Positions 53,263 to 62,384 of a DNA stretch of 64,000 nt are shown piece after piece (within the stretch, counting starts at the first letter, position 1; each line of letters starts with the position of its first letter). The notes beneath the pieces are model-generated. The model did no database searches, was not told where the DNA came from, and saw only the letters and a program-made list of their open reading frames with translations. A program made the position numbers and the translations under genes. Origin of the DNA: Rhodanobacter thiooxydans LCS2 (GTDB taxonomy: Bacteria; Pseudomonadota; Gammaproteobacteria; Xanthomonadales; Rhodanobacteraceae); contig NZ_AJXW01000009.1 of the NCBI RefSeq assembly GCF_000264375.1, forward strand, positions 1 to 64,000. The letters are read 5' to 3'.

Positions 53263-55005
53263 TTAGCGGGCGGACGCTGCGACGATCTCGTTCAGCATCG
53301 CCTCGGCCTGCTCGTGCGTGGGCGCATTCAGCAGCTGCGCGGCGTGGCGGCGCAGGTGCGCGTGGTCCAGCGTGGCAAGGCGGTCGCGCACCTGCAGGAT
53401 CTGCGCGGGGTGCATGCTGAATTCATGCAGGCCGAGCAGCAGCAGCAGCGCGGCGAAGTTCGCGTCGCCGGCGATCTCGCCGCATAGGCTGACCGGCTTC
53501 TTCGCGCGGCGGCCGGAGGTGAGCACGTGCGAGATCAGCCGCAGCAGCGCCGGCTGCAGCGGGTTGTAGATGTTCTCCAGCGCGTCGTTGCCGCGGTCGG
53601 CGGCGAGCACGTACTGCGCCAGGTCGTTGGTGCCGATGGCGAGGAAGTCGGCGTGTTCGAGCAGCGCGCGCACGTTGATCGCCGCCGCCGGCACCTCGAT
53701 CATCGCGCCCAGCGGCAGCTTCTCCGGCAGGTCGATGTTCTCGCGCTTCAGGTCCTGCCGCGCCAGATTGAACAGCGTGCGCACCGCGATCAGCTCGTCC
53801 GGCTGGGTCACCATCGGCACCAGCACGCGCACCGGGCCATAGCAGGCGGCGCGCAGGATCGCGCGGATCTGGGTGGTGAACACCGCCGGGTAGCGCAGCG
53901 ACAGGCGCACGCCGCGCACGCCGAGCGCCGGGTTGTCCTCGCCGCGCAGGGCGAGCCCGGCGGCGTCGGCCTTGTCGGCGCCCAGGTCCAGCGTGCGGAT
54001 GGTCACCGGCAGGCCGCCCATGCCCATCACCAGGTCGCGGTAGGCGATGAACTGCTCGTCTTCCGAGGGCAGGCCCTTGTGCTTGAGAAACAGGAACTCG
54101 GTGCGGTACAGACCCACGCCATCGGCGCCGCGCGCGCGCGCCAGCGCCACGTCGGCGGACGTCTCGGCATTGGCCAGCAGGGTGATTTCCACGCCGTCGC
54201 GGGTGCGCGTGGGCGCGTTCGCCAGCTTGGCCAGCCGCCGGCCTTCGGCCGCCGCCTCGCGCTGCCAGGCGCGATAGCGCGAGAGATCCTGCGCGGCCGG
54301 GTGCACGATCACCTCGCCGCGCTCGGCGTCGAGCAGGATCAGGTCGTCGTCGTGGATGTTGGACAGCGCATCTCGGGTGCCCACCAGCATCGGCAGGCCG
54401 AGGCTACGCGCCAGGATCGCGCTGTGCGAGTACGCGCTGCCGGAGCTGGCCACCACGCCGAGCAGGCCATTGCCGGCCAGCTGCGCCATGTCGGCCGGCG
54501 CGATGTTGTCGGCGATCAGGACCTCGCCCACCCGCGCGGCGAGCTTGCGTTCTTCCGGGCTGGTCTGCCGTTGCAGCGCGGAGATCACCCGGTTGATCAC
54601 CTGCTCGACGTCCTCCTTGCGGCTGCGCAGGTAGGGGTCGTCCATCGCCTCGAACACCGCGGACAGCCGGTCGCGCTGTTTCTTCAGCGCGGCACCGGGA
54701 CGGTAGCGGCCGATCCGCACCAGATCGTCCAGCCCGCGCAGCAGTTCGGCGTCGTCCAGCAGCAGGCTGTGCGCGTCGATGAACTCGTTGACCTCGCGCG
54801 CCAGCGCGCCGTGCAGCTTGCCGCGGAGCTCACGCAATTCCTGCCGCGCGGTGTCCAGCGCCTGGTGCAGCTTGGCCAGCTCGCCCTCGACCTCCTCCTC
54901 GGCGAGCGGCCGGGTATCCACCGCATAGCGGCTGGGCTGCACCAGCCGTGCGCGACCGAGCGCCATGCCGTGCGCGGCGACGGTGCCGGTGAGGAGGTGT
55001 CTCAC
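53263..55005 (-). CDS. ptsI: Phosphoenolpyruvate-protein phosphotransferase (PTS enzyme I)
   Basis: A 580-residue enzyme I that moves phosphate from PEP to HPr. The N-terminal HPr-binding and His domain has the phosphorylated His in SAYSHSAILARS (about residue 190). The C-terminal PEP-binding barrel has LYRTEFLFL, the GAMIEVPAAA strand and a late CGEIAGD with the active Cys. The start is GTG at 55005 preceded by a G-rich ribosome site. It is the last gene of the kdsD-ptsI block and is separated from ptsH by a 150-bp GGGAAT repeat element. Confidence 0.96.
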   Translation of the reverse strand: MRHLLTGTVAAHGMALGRARLVQPSRYAVDTRPLAEEEVEGELAKLHQALDTARQELRELRGKLHGALAREVNEFIDAHSLLLDDAELLRGLDDLVRIGRYRPGAALKKQRDRLSAVFEAMDDPYLRSRKEDVEQVINRVISALQRQTSPEERKLAARVGEVLIADNIAPADMAQLAGNGLLGVVASSGSAYSHSAILARSLGLPMLVGTRDALSNIHDDDLILLDAERGEVIVHPAAQDLSRYRAWQREAAAEGRRLAKLANAPTRTRDGVEITLLANAETSADVALARARGADGVGLYRTEFLFLKHKGLPSEDEQFIAYRDLVMGMGGLPVTIRTLDLGADKADAAGLALRGEDNPALGVRGVRLSLRYPAVFTTQIRAILRAACYGPVRVLVPMVTQPDELIAVRTLFNLARQDLKRENIDLPEKLPLGAMIEVPAAAINVRALLEHADFLAIGTNDLAQYVLAADRGNDALENIYNPLQPALLRLISHVLTSGRRAKKPVSLCGEIAGDANFAALLLLLGLHEFSMHPAQILQVRDRLATLDHAHLRRHAAQLLNAPTHEQAEAMLNEIVAASAR

Positions 55006-55031
55006 GCTTGGCCCCCTTGGGGGCCAAGCGC

Positions 55032-55150
55032 GGGAATCGGGAATCGGGAATCGGGAATAGGGGAAAGCAGGGTGCGCGCGAGTACCCCGCTTCCTGCAGG
55101 CACCGCGCTGTCCGCCTTGCCTATTCCCAAATCCCTGTTCCCGATTCCCT
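55032..55150. repeat. GGGAATC heptad repeats in inverted pair, ptsI-ptsH gap
   Basis: Left block (55032-55062): three GGGAATC units and GGGAATAGGGG. Right block (55120-55150): complementary-strand units (CCTATTCCC, TTCCCGATTCCCT). The same design recurs at 63828-63920 between ibaG and murA. Confidence 0.8.
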
Positions 55151-55155
55151 GCATC

Positions 55156-55425
55156 TCAAGCTCCCTCGTCGAACTTGCGCTCGAACAGCGCGACCACGGC
55201 GGCCAGCGCGGCTTCCTCGTCGGGGCCGTCGGCGCGGACGGTGAGCGGGCTGCCGAGGCCGGCGGCCAGCATCATCACGCCCATGATGCTTTGTGCGTTC
55301 ACTTCGCGGCCCTTGCTGACCAGGTGCACGGTGGCTTTGAAACCCTGCACCAGTTGTACCAGCTTGGCCGAGGCGCGGGCGTGCAGGCCCAGCCGGTTGG
55401 TGATGACGATCTCCTTTTCAAGCAT
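55156..55425 (-). CDS. ptsH: Phosphocarrier protein HPr
   Basis: An 89-residue HPr. His15 lies in RLGLHARAS and takes phosphate from enzyme I. Ser46 lies in NAQSIMGVM and is the site for HPr kinase, whose gene is in the same cluster. Both residues are at the canonical positions. ATG at 55425 overlaps the end of the EIIA gene by eight bases, indicating coupled translation. Confidence 0.97.
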   Translation of the reverse strand: MLEKEIVITNRLGLHARASAKLVQLVQGFKATVHLVSKGREVNAQSIMGVMMLAAGLGSPLTVRADGPDEEAALAAVVALFERKFDEGA

Positions 55426-55810
55426 GGTCGATGAAGATTCCCCCGCGGCCACCGCTGGCCGCGATCTCGGCCAGCTCGTCCAGTGGTTTTTCCGCATAGT
55501 TGAGTACGCGCAGCAGCATCGGCAGGTTGAGCCCGGAGACACAGTGCAGGTGTACGCCCAGCGCGCCCAGCGACAAGCCGATGTTGCACGGCGTGGCACC
55601 GTACAGGTCGGCCAGGATCAGCACGCCGTCGCCGGAGTCGAGCTCGCGCGCATGGTGAGCGGTGAGCGTGCGCATCACGTCGGGGTCCGCGCTGGGCGGC
55701 ACCTCCACCGCCGCCACCTTGAGCGGCAGCCGCGGCATCACGTGGTGCGCGGCGGAGATCAGCGCCTGGCCGACCGCCTCGTGGGTCATCAGCAGCACGC
55801 CGACGCTCAT
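55418..55810 (-). CDS. Mannose-family PTS EIIA component
   Basis: A 130-residue EIIA(Man)-type protein with the phosphorylated His10 in MTHEAVG and a GVLILADLYGATPCN loop typical of the family. No EIIB, EIIC or EIID gene accompanies it, so it is expected to act as a regulatory phosphate acceptor, not as part of a sugar porter. The ATG at 55810 is chosen. It lies between rapZ and ptsH. Confidence 0.94.
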   Translation of the reverse strand: MSVGVLLMTHEAVGQALISAAHHVMPRLPLKVAAVEVPPSADPDVMRTLTAHHARELDSGDGVLILADLYGATPCNIGLSLGALGVHLHCVSGLNLPMLLRVLNYAEKPLDELAEIAASGGRGGIFIDHA

Positions 55811-55853
55811 GGCCGGCAGCTCGTGCGAAGAGTGGTCGCGGACGGCATGGCCA

Positions 55854-56759
55854 TCACTCCAGTTCGCGGTGGAAGGTGAGCACGCCCTCGCGGCGCGAGC
55901 GATAGTGCGCGGCGAGCTTCTCGACCAGGTAGACCGAACGGTGGCGTCCACCGGTGCAGCCGATCGAGATGGTCACGTAGCTGCGGTCGTCCTGCTCGAA
56001 GCGCGGCAACCAGGCGTCCAGCCAGCGCGCGGTGTCGATGAAGTATTCGTTGACCAGCGGCGCGGCTTCGAGGAATTCGCGCACCGGCGCGTCCTTGCCC
56101 GACAGCGGGCGCAGGCGTGGTTCCCAGTGTGGGTTCGGCAGGCAGCGCGCGTCGAACACGAAATCCGCGTCCAGCGGCAGCCCGCGCTTGAACGCGAACG
56201 ACTGGAACATCAGGGTCAGCCCCTCAGTGGCCTGCGCGTAGCCGGTGGCCACCAGCCGGCGCAGCTGGTGCACGTTGAGCTCGCTGGAGTCGATCACCTT
56301 CTCGGCGATCGCCATCAGAGGGCGCAGCAGGCGGCGTTCCTCGGCGATCGCGTCGGCCAGCGACACGCCGCGCGTGGCCAGCGGGTGGCGGCGGCGCGTT
56401 TCCGAATAGCGCTTGATCAGCACCTCGTCGCGGCAATCCAGGAAGATCAGGTGCACCTGCACGCCGGCGCCGGCCAGCTCCGACAGCACGGTTGGCATGT
56501 GCGCGAAATCGGTGCTGCGGTTGCGCACGTCCACACCCACCGCGATGCGCCGCGGCCGGCTGCGGCGGTCGCCGCGGATGGCGGCGTCGACCAGTTGCGG
56601 CAGCAGCACCACCGGCAGGTTGTCGACGCAGTAGAACTCCAGATCCTCCAGCGCGCGCAGCGCCACCGTCTTGCCGCCGCCGGACATGCCGGTCAGCACG
56701 ATCAGGTGGATCTCGTGCGGGTCGGCCAGCGGGCCGGGCGGGCGGGTCTCGTCGCTCAT
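55854..56759 (-). CDS. rapZ: RNase adapter RapZ
   Basis: A 301-residue P-loop protein. Walker A GMSGGGKT is at residues 24-31, then EDLEFYCVDNLP, and the C-terminal domain with CTGGRHRSVYLVEKL (about 262-276), which binds glucosamine-6-phosphate and RNA in the E. coli homologue, where RapZ directs RNase E cleavage of GlmZ. Its start is four bases after the hprK stop. Confidence 0.97.
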   Translation of the reverse strand: MSDETRPPGPLADPHEIHLIVLTGMSGGGKTVALRALEDLEFYCVDNLPVVLLPQLVDAAIRGDRRSRPRRIAVGVDVRNRSTDFAHMPTVLSELAGAGVQVHLIFLDCRDEVLIKRYSETRRRHPLATRGVSLADAIAEERRLLRPLMAIAEKVIDSSELNVHQLRRLVATGYAQATEGLTLMFQSFAFKRGLPLDADFVFDARCLPNPHWEPRLRPLSGKDAPVREFLEAAPLVNEYFIDTARWLDAWLPRFEQDDRSYVTISIGCTGGRHRSVYLVEKLAAHYRSRREGVLTFHRELE

Positions 56760-56763
56760 GCTT

Positions 56764-57729
56764 TCACCATGGGGGCAGTCGGCGCAGCTGGTGCGCCTGG
56801 CGGTCGATGAAGGTCTGCGCCGGGTCGATGCCCTTGCTCTTCAGGGCGTGGCTGCGCACCGCCGCCTCGACCAGCACCGCCAGGTTGCGGCCGGAGGCCA
56901 CCGGGATGGTGATCATCGGTACCTTCACGTCGAACACCTCGCGATGGCCGATGTCGCCGGTGAGGCGGGTCAGCGCGTCGCCGCCGGCGTCGAGGTTGAG
57001 CTCGCTGTCGCGCAGCGGCTTCAGGTGCACCACCAGGCGCAGGTATTTGGAGGTCTTGACCGACATGTGGCCGAACATCTCGCGCACGTTGAGCACGCCC
57101 AGCCCGCGCACCTCCAGCAGGTCCTGCAGCAGTTCGGGGCAGCTGCCGTCGATCACGTCCGGCGCGATCAGGGTAAACTCGGTGGCGTCGTCGGCGACCA
57201 GCCGGTGGCCGCGGCTGATCAGTTCCAGCGCCAGCTCGCTCTTGCCGGAGCCGGCCTCGCCGGTGATCAGCACGCCGATCGAGAACACTTCCAGGAACAC
57301 GCCGTGCAGGGTGATCTTCGCCGCCAGCGTGCGTGCCAGGTGGTACTGCAGGTAGGTCAGCAGTTCGTGGCCGCGCTTGGGGCTGATCCACAGCGGCGTG
57401 TCGGTTTCCTCGGCCACCTCGCGCAGGTCCGCCGGCACGGCCTGGTCCTTGGTCACGATCAGCGCCACCGGCTGATAGGCGGCGATCTTGTGCATCACTT
57501 CCCAGCGCTGGCGCGAGTCCAGCCCGTCGAGGTAGTTCAGTTCCTCCGAGCCGATGATCTGGATCTTGTTCGGGTAGATGATGTTGAGGTAGCCGATCAG
57601 CGAGGGCCGGCGCGCCTGCGCCACGCCCGGCTCCAGCATGCGCGATTCCCCGCGCATGCCCGATACCCAGCGCAGGGCCATGCGCTGGTGGACGCCATCG
57701 TAAAGTTGTCGCGCGCTGATCCGGTCCAA
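56764..57729 (-). CDS. hprK: HPr kinase/phosphorylase
   Basis: A 321-residue bifunctional enzyme that phosphorylates and dephosphorylates HPr Ser46. Walker A GEAGSGKS is near residue 157, with the HPrK signature region [15 protein letters not shown] near 207 and a C-terminal capping segment. The first in-frame start is TTG at 57729, preceded by AAGGA. It follows hpf by 148 bp that include a terminator, so it probably has its own promoter. Confidence 0.96.
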   Translation of the reverse strand: MDRISARQLYDGVHQRMALRWVSGMRGESRMLEPGVAQARRPSLIGYLNIIYPNKIQIIGSEELNYLDGLDSRQRWEVMHKIAAYQPVALIVTKDQAVPADLREVAEETDTPLWISPKRGHELLTYLQYHLARTLAAKITLHGVFLEVFSIGVLITGEAGSGKSELALELISRGHRLVADDATEFTLIAPDVIDGSCPELLQDLLEVRGLGVLNVREMFGHMSVKTSKYLRLVVHLKPLRDSELNLDAGGDALTRLTGDIGHREVFDVKVPMITIPVASGRNLAVLVEAAVRSHALKSKGIDPAQTFIDRQAHQLRRLPPW

Positions 57730-57822
57730 GCCTTGGGTCCTTTGCGCCGCGTGTCGGTAGCCGGCGGGCCGCGGCGGTGCGCGGCCATTGTGCCAGCTTG
57801 GGCAGATACGCGCGTGCAGAGG

Positions 57823-57854
57823 GAGAAACGGCCCGCCCTGGAACGGGCGGGCCG
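57823..57854 (-). terminator. Intrinsic terminator downstream of hpf
   Basis: A perfect 10-base stem, CGGCCCGCCC / GGGCGGGCCG, with a six-base loop (57829-57854), followed on the minus strand by TTTCTCCC. It begins 24 bp after the hpf stop. Confidence 0.85.
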
Positions 57855-57877
57855 CGGTCGGCGAGAACCGCTTTCGG

Positions 57878-58201
57878 TCAGCCGTACTGGCGTTCGTCGC
57901 GCGTCTCGCGCTGGTGCTTGTCGGCGACCTTCTCGCGGTACTTGCGCAACTGGGCGACCAGCTTGTCGAACAGCACGTCGATGGAGGCGTACATGTCGGC
58001 CTCGGTGGCCTCCGCGTGCAGGGTGGCGCCGACGACGCCCAGGGTGCCGTCGGCGCGGTGCTGCAGCTTGTCGACGGACAGCACGATCGCCAGGCTCTTC
58101 AACTTGTCGTCGAGGCGGGTGAGGCGGTCGAGCTTGGCGGTGGCGTGGTCGCGCAGGGCCGGGGTGACTTCGATCTGCTGACCGCTGAGTTGGAATTGCA
58201 T
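57878..58201 (-). CDS. hpf: Ribosome hibernation promoting factor (short form)
   Basis: A 107-residue HPF/YfiA protein with beta-alpha-beta-beta-beta-alpha fold; visible are the start [19 protein letters not shown] and the second helix block [19 protein letters not shown]. It pairs ribosomes into inactive 100S dimers in stationary phase. Position directly after rpoN is conserved in proteobacteria. It has its own terminator downstream. Confidence 0.95.
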   Translation of the reverse strand: MQFQLSGQQIEVTPALRDHATAKLDRLTRLDDKLKSLAIVLSVDKLQHRADGTLGVVGATLHAEATEADMYASIDVLFDKLVAQLRKYREKVADKHQRETRDERQYG

Positions 58202-58345
58202 GGGGCGCCTCCTCTGGTGGTGCAGTGCCGCGTTTCGCGGCGGGTGGACGTGCCTCGCGCGGGGCGACGCACATCGTCAATCATCCTGTCTCTGGTATGG
58301 GAACGCTTTGGCGATAACCAAGTTCCCGCGGGCGGCCTGCGACAA

Positions 58346-59803
58346 TCAGCCCGCGCGCTGGCGTTCGCTGGAGGTGGGTATGCGCAGTCCCTCCCGGTAT
58401 TTGGCCACGGTGCGGCGGGCGACCTGGATGCCCTTGCGCTGCAATTCCTCGGCGATCGCCAGGTCGGACAACGGCTTGCGCACGTCCTCGGCCTCGATCA
58501 GCTTGCGCAGCATGGCCTGGATCGCGGTGGCCGAGGCGCTGCCGCCGTCCTCGGTGGACACGCCGCTGGAAAAGAAATACTTCAGCTCGAAGGTGCCGCG
58601 CGGGGTGTGCAGGTACTTGCGCGTGGTGACGCGCGAAATGGTCGACTCGTGCATGCCTACCTCCTCGGCCACCTCGCGCAGCACCAGCGGGTGCATCGCC
58701 TCGGGGCCGTAATCGAGGAACGCGCTCTGCCGCCGCACGATCGCCTCGGCGACCTTCAGCAGGGTCTCGGCGCGCGATTCCAGGCTCTTGATCAGCCAGC
58801 GCGCCTCCTGCAGCTGGCCGCGCATCCAGCTGGCATCCTCGCCGCGGGCCTGGGCGATCAGGCCGCAGTAGTGCTGGTTCAGGCCCAGCCGCGGCTGCGC
58901 GTCCGGATTCAGGCTGACCCGCCAGCGGGTGCCATCGCGCAGCGCGTAGACGTCCGGCGCCACGTATTCCACCGGGGTGGCGTCGAGCGCGGCGCCGGGG
59001 CGCGGGTCGAGGCTGCGGATCAGCACGGCGGCGTCGGCCACGTCGTTTTCGTCGGTGCGCAGGCGCCGCGCCAGCCGGGCGATGTCGTTGCGCGCCAGCA
59101 GTTCCAGCTCGGTGTCGACGATGCGCAGCGCGAGGTCGCGCTGCGGCGTATCCGGGTCGAACTGTTCCAGTTGCACGCGCAGGCAGTCGCGCAGGTCCAG
59201 GCTGGCCACGCCGGCGGGGTCGAAACCCTGCAGGCAGCGGCGCACCCCCTCGATCTCGGCGATGCTGGCGTCGAGGTCGGCGGGCAACGCGGCGAGGATG
59301 GCTTCCAGCCCTTCGGCCAGGTAGCCGGCGGGGTTCAGCGCGTCGATCAGCACGGTGGCGATCAGGTGCTGGCGCGGGGTGAACGAGGCCAGGTTGAGCT
59401 GCCACAGCAGGTGCTGCTGCAGGGTTTCCGGCACGGCGTTCTGCGGTTCGAAATCCTCGTCGCCGCGCGTGCCGCTGCCGCTGTTGCTGCCGACGCTGCT
59501 GCTGGAGAAGTCGATCGGCGTTTCGGCCACCCCGCCGTCGGACCAGTCGCTGGCCTCGCCGTCGTCGCTGCCGGTGGCGGCGACCGCTTCGACGCTGGGG
59601 TAGTCGCTTTCGGCGGCGGCGTCCTCGATCGCCTCCTCGTCCTCGACTTCCTCGGCGAACTCCAGCAACGGGTTGCTCTCGGCAATCTGCCGCAATTCGG
59701 CTTCCAGCTCCAGCTGCGACAGCTGCAACAGACGTATCGCCTGCTGCAGTTGCGGCGTCAGGGTCAGCTGCTGGTGGAGGCGAAACTGCAGTGCGGGTTT
59801 CAT
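58346..59803 (-). CDS. rpoN: RNA polymerase sigma-54 factor
   Basis: A 485-residue sigma-54. Region I is Gln/Leu-rich (QLTLTPQLQQAIRLLQLS), followed by an acidic region II (about 50-115), the core-binding domain, an HTH (STISRVTTRKYL) and the C-terminal RpoN box ARRTVAKYRE. It starts ATG at 59803, 100 bp after lptB, and serves nitrogen, motility and other activator-dependent promoters. Confidence 0.97.
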   Translation of the reverse strand: MKPALQFRLHQQLTLTPQLQQAIRLLQLSQLELEAELRQIAESNPLLEFAEEVEDEEAIEDAAAESDYPSVEAVAATGSDDGEASDWSDGGVAETPIDFSSSSVGSNSGSGTRGDEDFEPQNAVPETLQQHLLWQLNLASFTPRQHLIATVLIDALNPAGYLAEGLEAILAALPADLDASIAEIEGVRRCLQGFDPAGVASLDLRDCLRVQLEQFDPDTPQRDLALRIVDTELELLARNDIARLARRLRTDENDVADAAVLIRSLDPRPGAALDATPVEYVAPDVYALRDGTRWRVSLNPDAQPRLGLNQHYCGLIAQARGEDASWMRGQLQEARWLIKSLESRAETLLKVAEAIVRRQSAFLDYGPEAMHPLVLREVAEEVGMHESTISRVTTRKYLHTPRGTFELKYFFSSGVSTEDGGSASATAIQAMLRKLIEAEDVRKPLSDLAIAEELQRKGIQVARRTVAKYREGLRIPTSSERQRAG

Positions 59804-59903
59804 GCCAGCCAGTCGGGGGAGGGGATGATCGACCCAATCCTAGCGCGTGCCCGCGGGTGCGGCCATAGCGGCCGCGGGCGGATACCGGCCGTGACAGGAT
59901 GTG

Positions 59904-60623
<720 letters not shown>

Positions 60624-60626
60624 CGG

Positions 60627-61193
60627 TTACGGCTGCCCCTGCGGCGCGGAGCTGCTCCGGGCCGGAGCCGGCGCGGCCGGCTGCGACTTCGGTTTGAAGG
60701 TCATGTGCACCATGCCGTCGCCGGCGCTCTCGCCAGTCATCTGGCTGGTTTCGGTGTTGTAGGTAAGCCGGTCGCCGCGCGCATCGCCGCGGCCCTTCTG
60801 GGTGACCGAGGCGTTGCCGCTGAGCACCGCGATGCCCTTGAGGTTGTCGTAGTCGAGCGTGGCGGCGTCGCCCAGCATCAGGTTGCCGTTGTCGTCCAGC
60901 TGCTCGAGGTGCGCCGGGCTGCCGGTGATGACCACCCGGCTGATCTGGGTGTCGGCGTCGAAGTACACCTTGGCCTGCGCACCGGTGGCTTTCAGCGTCC
61001 CCTGGGTGATCACCACGTTGCCGGTCAGCGTGCTCACGCTGTTCGGCTTCTGGAAGCCGTCGAAGTTCTTCGCGGCGACCTGCATTTCCTGCTGGCGGTC
61101 GCTTTTCCTGGCCAGCGCCGGCTGGGCCGCGAGCAGGCCCAGGGCCGCGACGGCGAGCGCGAACCTAGCGCTGGCGCGGCGGGAAGGTGGCAT
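60627..61193 (-). CDS. lptA: LPS transport periplasmic protein LptA
   Basis: A 188-residue periplasmic bridge protein. A signal peptide (FALAVAALGLLAAQPALA) precedes a beta-jellyroll OstA domain (NSVSTLTGNVVITQGTLKA), and the C-terminus is Ala/Pro/Ser-rich. The ATG at 61193 is chosen; another in-frame ATG lies three codons upstream. The gene overlaps the end of lptC. Confidence 0.92.
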   Translation of the reverse strand: MPPSRRASARFALAVAALGLLAAQPALARKSDRQQEMQVAAKNFDGFQKPNSVSTLTGNVVITQGTLKATGAQAKVYFDADTQISRVVITGSPAHLEQLDDNGNLMLGDAATLDYDNLKGIAVLSGNASVTQKGRGDARGDRLTYNTETSQMTGESAGDGMVHMTFKPKSQPAAPAPARSSSAPQGQP

Positions 61194-61761
61194 GAACGTC
61201 ATCGAGCAACTCCAGGTGTTTGTCGTTGAGGTCGGCACGCATGCCGATGCCGCTGATTCTAGTGCCGCCTTGCACCATCTGCGCCGGCGCCGCGGTTTCC
61301 AGGCGGTTCTGCTTCGGCCAGGCGGTGACGTCGGCGGTCTGCATGTGGGTAGCCGGCGTGTCGCCGAACGCCGTCCGGTTCATTTCCACCGGGCCCTGCA
61401 GTTTGAGCTGGGTGCCGTCCTTGTTGACCCAGCCGTACAGTGATCGGCCCAGCCAGTCGGGCACGCCGGCCTGGTTGGACGGCAACTGGAAGGTGGGCGA
61501 GTTGAGGTACAGCGAGTCGTCGCCCTCGCGTCGCTCCAGGTGCGGCGACTGCAGGCGGAAGCTGGGCAGGCCTTCGGCGTTGTATTCGGTCATGCGTGCG
61601 TCGGTGAGGGTGTAGCCGGAGCGCGGCGGGCCGACGAAGTCGCTGGTCCGCGGCGCCGGCCCGAACCACCACAGCAGCAACTGGGCTACACCCGCGGCAA
61701 GCGCGATGGCGAGGGTCGCGGCCGGCAGGCGCCGGTCGCGCAGCCAGCGGCGCAGCTTCAT
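61165..61761 (-). CDS. lptC: LPS export protein LptC
   Basis: A 198-residue bitopic protein: an N-terminal membrane helix (PAATLAIALAAGVAQLLLWW) and a periplasmic jellyroll domain (YNAEGLPSFRLQSP, then GPVEMNRTAFG). It passes LPS from LptBFG to LptA. Start ATG at 61761 overlaps the kdsC stop by four bases, and its end overlaps lptA. Confidence 0.92.
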   Translation of the reverse strand: MKLRRWLRDRRLPAATLAIALAAGVAQLLLWWFGPAPRTSDFVGPPRSGYTLTDARMTEYNAEGLPSFRLQSPHLERREGDDSLYLNSPTFQLPSNQAGVPDWLGRSLYGWVNKDGTQLKLQGPVEMNRTAFGDTPATHMQTADVTAWPKQNRLETAAPAQMVQGGTRISGIGMRADLNDKHLELLDDVHATFPPRQR

Positions 61762-62324
61762 TGCCAGCGCTCCCGCTCGGCGGCACCCTTGCCCTGCGCG
61801 TGCAGGATCAGGTCGCACACCTCGCGCGCCGCGCCCATGCCGCCGCCGCGCGTGGTTTGCCAGTGCGCCGCCGTGGCCACCCAGGGGTGCGCGTTGGCCA
61901 CCGCCACCGCCAGCCCGGCGAGATGCATCGGCGGCAGATCGGGCAGGTCGTCGCCGGTGAAGGCGGCCTGCTCGGGCGCCAATTGCAGCGCGTCGAGCAG
62001 CTCGCGCAGGCAGGCGCGCTTGTCGCCCTGGCCCTGGTAGACGTGGGTGATGGCCAGTTCCTCGGCACGCAGCGCCACCGGGTGGCTGATCCGCGCGCTG
62101 ATGATCGCCACCCGCACGCCGTTGGCCTGCAGCCGCTTCAGGCCGAGCCCGTCGTGCACGTGGAACACCTTGGTCTCGCGGCCGTCCTCGCCGTACCACA
62201 GGCGCCCGTCGGTCAGCGTGCCGTCCACGTCGAACACGGCCAGGCGGATTTTCGCGGCGCGGGCCAGGAGGTCGGCGGGGAGGTTGGCGAGGTAAGGGGA
62301 ATTGGGCACGGCTTTGCTGTTCAT
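61758..62324 (-). CDS. kdsC: 3-deoxy-D-manno-octulosonate 8-phosphate phosphatase
   Basis: A 188-residue HAD phosphatase that frees Kdo from Kdo-8-phosphate. Motif I FDVDGTLTDG is at about residues 32-41 and the last HAD motif is FTGDDLPDL. It sits between kdsD and lptC as is usual in proteobacteria. ATG at 62324 follows a 60-bp gap with a perfect palindrome. Confidence 0.96.
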   Translation of the reverse strand: MNSKAVPNSPYLANLPADLLARAAKIRLAVFDVDGTLTDGRLWYGEDGRETKVFHVHDGLGLKRLQANGVRVAIISARISHPVALRAEELAITHVYQGQGDKRACLRELLDALQLAPEQAAFTGDDLPDLPPMHLAGLAVAVANAHPWVATAAHWQTTRGGGMGAAREVCDLILHAQGKGAAERERWQ

Positions 62325-62358
62325 GGATTTAGAGCGAAAGAGCGAGCTTGCCTGATTT

Positions 62359-62384
62359 GCCTGATTTGTCGAGACAAATCAGGC
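62359..62384. repeat. Perfect 12-base palindrome between kdsD and kdsC
   Basis: GCCTGATTTGTC, GA, GACAAATCAGGC, ending immediately before the kdsD stop codon complement. A partial repeat of the arm (CCTGATTTG) precedes it at 62351-62359. There is no T-run on the minus strand, so an mRNA processing or attenuating hairpin is more likely than full termination. Confidence 0.8.
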
